A stretch of 64,000 nucleotides of DNA. Source: CAWCGU01 sp963838095. GTDB lineage: Bacteria; Actinomycetota; Thermoleophilia; Solirubrobacterales; 70-9. The stretch spans positions 434,001-498,000 of the forward strand of contig CAWIPO010000006.1 in the NCBI GenBank assembly GCA_963838095.1. Direction: 5' to 3'. The position numbers and the translations under genes are program-made. The notes under the pieces were generated by a model, which saw nothing but the letters and a program-made list of their open reading frames with translations, made no database searches and was not told the origin of the DNA. Within the stretch, counting starts at the first letter, position 1. Each line of letters starts with the position of its first letter. Of the stretch, positions 59,592 to 64,000 are shown in pieces.

Positions 59592-61412
59592 GTGGCGGAT
59601 CGAGGGACAAGCGACGCCGGCGCGGCCGGCCTCAGCGGCGCGATTTCGCGACGCCGCTTCCTGCGCGACGCCGCCGTTGCGACGAGCACAGTCGCGGCCG
59701 CCTCGGTTCCCGGCAGCGGCGCGCTCGCACGGGCCGCTCGCGCGGGATCGAGCGGCAGGCGGGTGGCGGTGCTCGGTGGCGGCATGGCCGGCCTGACCGC
59801 CGCCCACGAGCTGGCCGAGCGCGGCTTCAAGGTCACTGTGTATGAGCCCACCGCCCTCGGCGGCAAGGCCCGCAGCATCGGTGTACCCGGCACCGCCCGC
59901 GGCGGGCGCCGCCCACTCCCCGGCGAGCACGGCTTCCGCTTCTTCCCCGGTTTCTACCACCACGTCCCCGATTCGATGCGGCGAATCCCCTTTCCGGGTA
60001 ACCCCAACGGCGTCTGGGACAACCTGGTCGAGGCCAATGAGGGGAAGTTCACCCGAACCGAGGGACGTCCGGACGGCCTCATCTTCGGGTTCGCCTACAG
60101 CCCCAACGAGCTGCTCACCGCCGACGGCCTTCAGCGGGTCGTCACGCACGAGCTCGCGGGCAACGGGCTTCCCCCCCATGAAGCCGCCTACTTCGCTCAG
60201 CGCCTGGCCGTCTTCGTGACCAGCTGCGATGAGCGCCGCTACGGGCAGTGGGAGCACGTGAGCTGGTGGGATTTCGTCGGCGCCGAGAGCCGCTCGAGCG
60301 AGTATCAGCGTGTCGCCGCCACGAGCCTCACCCGTGCCCTCGTCGCCGCGAAGGAGAAGGTGGCGAGCACGCGGACGATCGGCAACATGGGCGAGGCGTT
60401 CGTGATGAACATCATGGGCCGCGGCAACGACGGCGCGCTCGACCGGGTGCTCGACCTGCCGACCAACGAGGCGTGGATCAACCCCTGGGTGAAGCACCTG
60501 AAGTCGCTCGGTGTCCGTTTCGAGACCGGGCAGAAGATCGAGGCGCTGGAGATGCGCGGCGGCCGCGTCGCTGCCGCTCGCGCCCGCGACCGCAAGGGGC
60601 GACGGCGCAGGGTCGAGGCGGACTGGTTCTTCTGCACGATGCCGGTCGAGCGGGCGCGAAAGCTGTGGTCTCGAGACGTCCTCGCCGCCGATCCCAGCCT
60701 GGAGCTGACGCATGAGCTGTACCCCGACTGGATGGTCGGAGTCCAGTACTACCTCAAGCGGAAGGTGGAGATCACCCGCGGGCACCTCACCTTCCTCGAT
60801 TCGCCCTGGGCAATCACGGCGCTCACCCAGGGCCAGTTCTGGGAGGACCGCGATTTCAGCGGCGACTACGGCAACGGCGAGGTCGTCGACTGCCTGTCCT
60901 GCGACGTCTCCGACTGGGACTCGCCCGGGATCCTCTACGGCAAGACGGCGAAGCGCTGCACCCCAAGCGAGGTGGCGCGCGAGGTCTGGGCGCAGATCAA
61001 AGCGCACCTCGAGGACACCGGCGAGTCCTACCTGCCGAGGGACGTCCTGCACTCCTGGTTCATCGATCCCGGGGTCCGGTGGCACCCCGAGCGGAAGCGC
61101 AACTCGAATGCCACACCGCTGCTCGTCAACACGATCGGCTCCTGGGAGAAGCGCCCGAAAGCGCAGATCTCGATCCCCAACCTCTTTCTTGGCAGTGACT
61201 ACGTACAGACGGACATCGACCTGGCGACGATGGAGGGCGCGAACGAGTCGGCGCGGGACGCGGTGAACGCCCTGCTGGAGGTGTCGGGGTCGACGGCCGA
61301 GCCGGCTGCGAAGTACAAGCTGTATGACCCGCCCGAGTTCGAGGCGGCGAAGCAGGCCGACGCCGAGCTCTTCCGCCAGGGCCAGCCGAACGCCCTCGAC
61401 ACAGGGCCCTGA
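59592..61412 (+). CDS. Tat-exported FAD-dependent amine-oxidase-like protein
   Basis: 606 aa. A twin-arginine motif SRRRFLRDAAV (residues ~20-30) followed by a hydrophobic stretch suggests Tat export. The FAD fold is RRVAVLGGGMAGLTAAHELAERGFKVTVYE (~55-85), then GEHGFRFFPGFYHH and, at the end, LFLGSDYVQTDIDLATMEGANESAR. It resembles the flavoprotein group including phytoene desaturase and hydroxysqualene dehydroxylase. Start GTG 59592 is preferred; the frame is open upstream. Export of a folded FAD enzyme is unusual for this family in many bacteria but is seen with the Tat pathway. Substrate unknown. Confidence 0.9.
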   Translation: MADRGTSDAGAAGLSGAISRRRFLRDAAVATSTVAAASVPGSGALARAARAGSSGRRVAVLGGGMAGLTAAHELAERGFKVTVYEPTALGGKARSIGVPGTARGGRRPLPGEHGFRFFPGFYHHVPDSMRRIPFPGNPNGVWDNLVEANEGKFTRTEGRPDGLIFGFAYSPNELLTADGLQRVVTHELAGNGLPPHEAAYFAQRLAVFVTSCDERRYGQWEHVSWWDFVGAESRSSEYQRVAATSLTRALVAAKEKVASTRTIGNMGEAFVMNIMGRGNDGALDRVLDLPTNEAWINPWVKHLKSLGVRFETGQKIEALEMRGGRVAAARARDRKGRRRRVEADWFFCTMPVERARKLWSRDVLAADPSLELTHELYPDWMVGVQYYLKRKVEITRGHLTFLDSPWAITALTQGQFWEDRDFSGDYGNGEVVDCLSCDVSDWDSPGILYGKTAKRCTPSEVAREVWAQIKAHLEDTGESYLPRDVLHSWFIDPGVRWHPERKRNSNATPLLVNTIGSWEKRPKAQISIPNLFLGSDYVQTDIDLATMEGANESARDAVNALLEVSGSTAEPAAKYKLYDPPEFEAAKQADAELFRQGQPNALDTGP

Positions 61413-61429
61413 GTCGCCCGGGTGAGCGA

Positions 61430-61909
61430 CTAGCCGGCGTGACGTTCGGCCCGTCGGCGGACCGCCGCCAGCATCCGCTTCACCACCAACACGTGCCCGC
61501 GGCTTCCGATCACCATCGCCCGGTAGGCGCGGCCCTTGCGGCCCGGGAACTCGGCCCGTGTCTCGGCGCGCAGGCGGGAGCGACCGCCACCGACGCGGTC
61601 GATGCAGAAGACGAGCGCATAGCGCGAGTAGCGGTGCTCGCCCTCGAGCGCGAGCGTCGCGGGTCGCACCGCTCGGGCAACCACGAAGCCGGGCAGCGTC
61701 GACCCGATCGTCCCGACCTCCCCCTTGGCCTCGGTTTCGCCGCACCCAAGCGCGCGGGCGGCACGCGATGATGAGCCGCTCGCGAACGACCCCGGCAGCA
61801 CCCGCAGCAAGGCTTCCCAGACCGCGTCCTCGTCCGCCGCGATCTCGACCGAGTGCTCGTCCACCCGCGGGAGCAATTCGATCGGTATGTCGATCGTCCG
61901 CGAGGTCAT
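61430..61909 (-). CDS. SRPBCC-like protein
   Basis: 159 aa. Pattern of the START/SRPBCC hydrophobic-cavity fold: HSVEIAADEDAVWEALLRVLPG at the start, then VVARAVRPATLALEGEHRYSRYALVFCIDRV, RAETRAEFPGRKGRAYRAMVIGSRGH. It might bind a lipid or polyketide-like ligand. It converges on the FAD protein gene, with stop codons 17 bp apart. Confidence 0.75.
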   Translation of the reverse strand: MTSRTIDIPIELLPRVDEHSVEIAADEDAVWEALLRVLPGSFASGSSSRAARALGCGETEAKGEVGTIGSTLPGFVVARAVRPATLALEGEHRYSRYALVFCIDRVGGGRSRLRAETRAEFPGRKGRAYRAMVIGSRGHVLVVKRMLAAVRRRAERHAG

Positions 61910-61959
61910 GACTCGACGGTAGCGAACAGCGTTCGTGGCCGCGTGCGAGTCACCCTGGA

Positions 61960-61965
61960 TAGAGT
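61960..61965 (+). promoter_or_regulatory. Likely -10 box (TAGAGT), leaderless start
   Basis: TAGAGT ends 6 nt before the GTG of the aldo/keto reductase at 61972. Confidence 0.5.
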
Positions 61966-61971
61966 CAGGTT

Positions 61972-62964
61972 GTGCTGTACCGCAAGCTTGGCGACTCGGG
62001 CATCGAGGTCTCGGAGATCTCCCTGGGCTCCTGGCTCACATACGGTTCTGGAGTCGAGCGCGAGCACACCGAGGCCTGCACCCGGGCCGCCTTCGACGCC
62101 GGGATCACGTTCTTCGACACGGCGAACGTGTACGGGACGGGAGCAGCGGAGCAGGTGTGGGGTGAGGTGCTGTCGGACTTCCAGCGCGACTCCTACGTGC
62201 TCGCGACCAAGGTCTTCTTCCCGATGAGCGAGACCGACCGCGGCCTCTCTCGCGATCAGATCCGCAAACAACTCGACGCCTCCCTTGGTCGGCTTCGAAC
62301 CGACTACGTCGACCTCTACCAATGCCACCGCCCCGACCCCGAAACGGCGATCGAGGAGACGATGGAAGCGCTGACGGAGGCCCGCGAGGCCGGCAAGGTG
62401 CGCGAGATCGGCTTCAGCGAGTGGACCGTGGAGCAGGTCCAGGCGGGGCTCGAGGTCCCCGGGACGAGGAAGTTCGTCTCCTCCCAGCCGCAGTACAACA
62501 TGATCTGGCGGGCGCCCGAGGCGGGGTTGATCCCGTTCTGCGCCGAGCACGGAATCTCACAGATCGTCTGGTCGCCGATCGCGCAGGGCGTGCTGAGCGG
62601 CAAATACGCACCCGGCGAGCAGCCGCCGAAGGACTCTCGCGCGGCCAGCGATGCGATGGGCTGGGCGATGGACCGTTACATGACTGACGAGGTGCTGGAG
62701 GCTGTGCAGCGGCTGGCCCCGATCGCCGAAGGCGCAGGCCTGCCGATGGCACAGATGGCGCTCGCCTGGGTGCTGCGTGAGGACAACGTCGCCTCGACGA
62801 TCATCGGCGCCTCGCGCCCGGAACAGGTGCACGCGAACGCGGAGGCAGCGGGGATCAAGCTATCGGCCGACGTGCTCGAGGCGATCGACGATGCGCTTGC
62901 AGATGTGATCGTCGCAGGCCCGCACCTGGCCAACTTCGCCGGTGCCGGAGTGAAGCACCGCTGA
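61972..62964 (+). CDS. Aldo/keto reductase
   Basis: 330 aa, (beta/alpha)8 NADPH oxidoreductase of the potassium-channel-beta-like branch. Catalytic tetrad visible: Asp and Tyr in FFDTANVYGTGAAEQ, Lys in YVLATKVFFP, His in YQCHRPDPET. The NADPH-binding C-terminus is IIGASRPEQVHANAEAAGI. It reduces aldehydes or ketones, or oxidises alcohols. Leaderless (TAGAGT). Confidence 0.94.
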   Translation: MLYRKLGDSGIEVSEISLGSWLTYGSGVEREHTEACTRAAFDAGITFFDTANVYGTGAAEQVWGEVLSDFQRDSYVLATKVFFPMSETDRGLSRDQIRKQLDASLGRLRTDYVDLYQCHRPDPETAIEETMEALTEAREAGKVREIGFSEWTVEQVQAGLEVPGTRKFVSSQPQYNMIWRAPEAGLIPFCAEHGISQIVWSPIAQGVLSGKYAPGEQPPKDSRAASDAMGWAMDRYMTDEVLEAVQRLAPIAEGAGLPMAQMALAWVLREDNVASTIIGASRPEQVHANAEAAGIKLSADVLEAIDDALADVIVAGPHLANFAGAGVKHR

Positions 62965-62974
62965 GAAAGCCGCG

Positions 62975-64000
62975 CTACAGCGCCAGCGCCAGCGGCTCGG
63001 TCAGCAGCTCGCGGATACGGCCGAGGAACTGGGCGCCGTCGGCGCCGTAGAGGATGCGGTGATCGCAGGCGAGGGTGACCCCCATCAGGTGGGCGCTGGT
63101 CAGTTCTCCATCGTCGATCACCGGTCGCTCGGTGATCGCGCCGACCGCGAGGATCCCGGCCTGGGGTGTGTTGATCACCGCCTGGAAGTTGTCGATCCCG
63201 TACATCCCGAGGTTGGAGACCGTGAACGTTCCCCCCGACAGCTCCGGCGGGGTGATGGTGCCGTCGCGGACGCGCTGAGCGAGCGCTCGGGCCTCCGAGG
63301 CGATTTGGCGCAGGCCCTTGACGTCGGCATCGAAGATCGTTGGGACCACGAGCGCGTCCTGGCCGGCGACCGCCACCCCGACGTTCACGCGCGAGTAGAG
63401 CTCGAAGTGCCCGTCGCGGTAGGCGCCGTTTGCGCGCGGGTACTCGCGAAGGGCCAGCGCGCAGGCCTTGATCACCATGTCGTTGAAGGAGGGGACGACC
63501 TCGCCTTCCTTCGCAGTGGCCTTGAGATGGCCGCGGGCCTCAACCGCACGCGACATGTCGATCTCGGCCTCGAGGTAGAAGTGAGGGGCAGTCGCCTTCG
63601 ACTCCGCCATCCGCCGCGCGACCGTCTGCTGAATCTTCGTCAGCTCAACGATCTCCGCAACGCCCTTTGCGGTCTCAGGCCGCTCGGCAGCCCCCGGAGT
63701 CGGCCCAGCAGGTGCCGCAGCGGGTGCCGGCGCAGCAGCAGGCGCCGCGGCCGGAGCAGCAGCCGGCGCCGCAACCGCCGCCCGCTCAACATCAGCCTTA
63801 ACGATCCGCCCCCCGGGCCCCGACCCTTGCAGCGCCGCCAGGTCGAGCCCGCGCTCCTGAGCAATCCGACGAGCAATCGGAGACGCCTTGACTCTCCCAT
63901 CTCCCGCAACGTCAGAGGCGGGCGCTGGTGTCTCCCCACCAGGAAGTCCACGCGACGGCGCTAATCCGCTCTCTGAGACGGAGTCTGTCTTCGCCGGAGT
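62975..64000 (-). CDS. Second 2-oxo acid dehydrogenase E2-like gene, 5' end outside window
   Basis: The frame is open to the window edge (64000). Seen: a peripheral subunit-binding domain (KASPIARRIAQERGLDLAAL), an Ala/Pro-rich hinge of about 50 residues, and the CAT domain ending in ACDHRILYGADGAQFLGRI. The lipoyl domain must lie upstream, beyond 64000. The catalytic motif has His-x3-Tyr-Gly where the E2 in this window's other operon has His-x3-Asp-Gly. Subunit of a second oxo-acid or pyruvate complex. Confidence 0.9.
   Translation of the reverse strand, partial: TPAKTDSVSESGLAPSRGLPGGETPAPASDVAGDGRVKASPIARRIAQERGLDLAALQGSGPGGRIVKADVERAAVAAPAAAPAAAPAAAPAPAAAPAGPTPGAAERPETAKGVAEIVELTKIQQTVARRMAESKATAPHFYLEAEIDMSRAVEARGHLKATAKEGEVVPSFNDMVIKACALALREYPRANGAYRDGHFELYSRVNVGVAVAGQDALVVPTIFDADVKGLRQIASEARALAQRVRDGTITPPELSGGTFTVSNLGMYGIDNFQAVINTPQAGILAVGAITERPVIDDGELTSAHLMGVTLACDHRILYGADGAQFLGRIRELLTEPLALAL

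Noticed and set aside
59589..61745. Minus-strand frame of 718 codons
   Set aside because: Antisense to the FAD protein, which has a dinucleotide-binding motif and Tat signal. The minus frame shows no domain.

Overview
The window is 64 kb of high-GC DNA, most likely from an uncultured or poorly studied actinobacterium of the Thermoleophilia/Solirubrobacterales type. This is inferred from the strong G/C third-position bias, GTG and TTG starts, many leaderless starts behind a TANNNT box, several F420-type proteins (two luciferase-like monooxygenases and two DUF385 nitroreductases), and a secreted protein family common in that group. No plasmid, phage, insertion sequence or CRISPR array is visible. 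LAYOUT: 1-4.4 kb holds the end of zwf, two DUF3105 paralogues, an alpha/beta hydrolase and metF. 4.5-5.4 kb is an AbiEi/DUF559 endonuclease-like gene framed by two copies of a 37-bp palindrome, the start codon lying in the centre of the first copy; this is the strongest candidate for something undescribed. 5.4-10.1 kb encodes a penicillin-acylase-type Ntn hydrolase, a cupin and a GMC oxidoreductase on one strand. 10.2-21.7 kb has a LysM protein, a polyphosphate kinase 2, a TetR gene divergent from a large unknown membrane protein, a glycosyltransferase, an F420 oxidoreductase, a thiolase-like protein, a PhoD phosphatase and small genes. 21.8-25.6 kb carries an Asp-box secreted protein and a desaturase plus ferredoxin-reductase pair, with five frameshifts in 3.4 kb that look recent or technical. 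25.7-36 kb is mostly secreted repeat proteins (YWTD-like propeller with Ig domain, parallel beta-helix), a methyltransferase, a TetR/MFS efflux pair with operator-like palindromes, and DUF385/DUF1801 genes. 36-42.3 kb contains two tRNA-Ala genes, each with a decayed gene at its 3' side, a GGDEF cyclase, an acidic disordered protein, an NTF2-like protein, glutamate dehydrogenase and a RibD-like reductase. 42.4-53.3 kb holds an epoxide-hydrolase-like enzyme, an acyl-CoA dehydrogenase with a secreted propeller, a two-component system with a paired secreted-protein operon and a PepSY protein, a rhomboid protease, and a DUF4395-thioredoxin fusion coupled to a second F420 oxidoreductase. 53.3-59.4 kb is a compact six-gene operon: E1 alpha, E1 beta, E2, leucine/glutamate-type dehydrogenase, LipB, LipA. 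It joins amino-acid deamination, oxo-acid decarboxylation and assembly of the lipoyl cofactor. 59.6-64 kb has a Tat-exported flavin amine-oxidase-like protein, an SRPBCC protein, an aldo/keto reductase and the start of a second E2 gene. REGULATION: four 11-bp-spaced TGAG units lie upstream of the secreted pair and related 11-bp-spaced units lie between the response regulator and the PepSY gene, suggesting one regulon. Three convergent gene pairs end on a shared CTAG.
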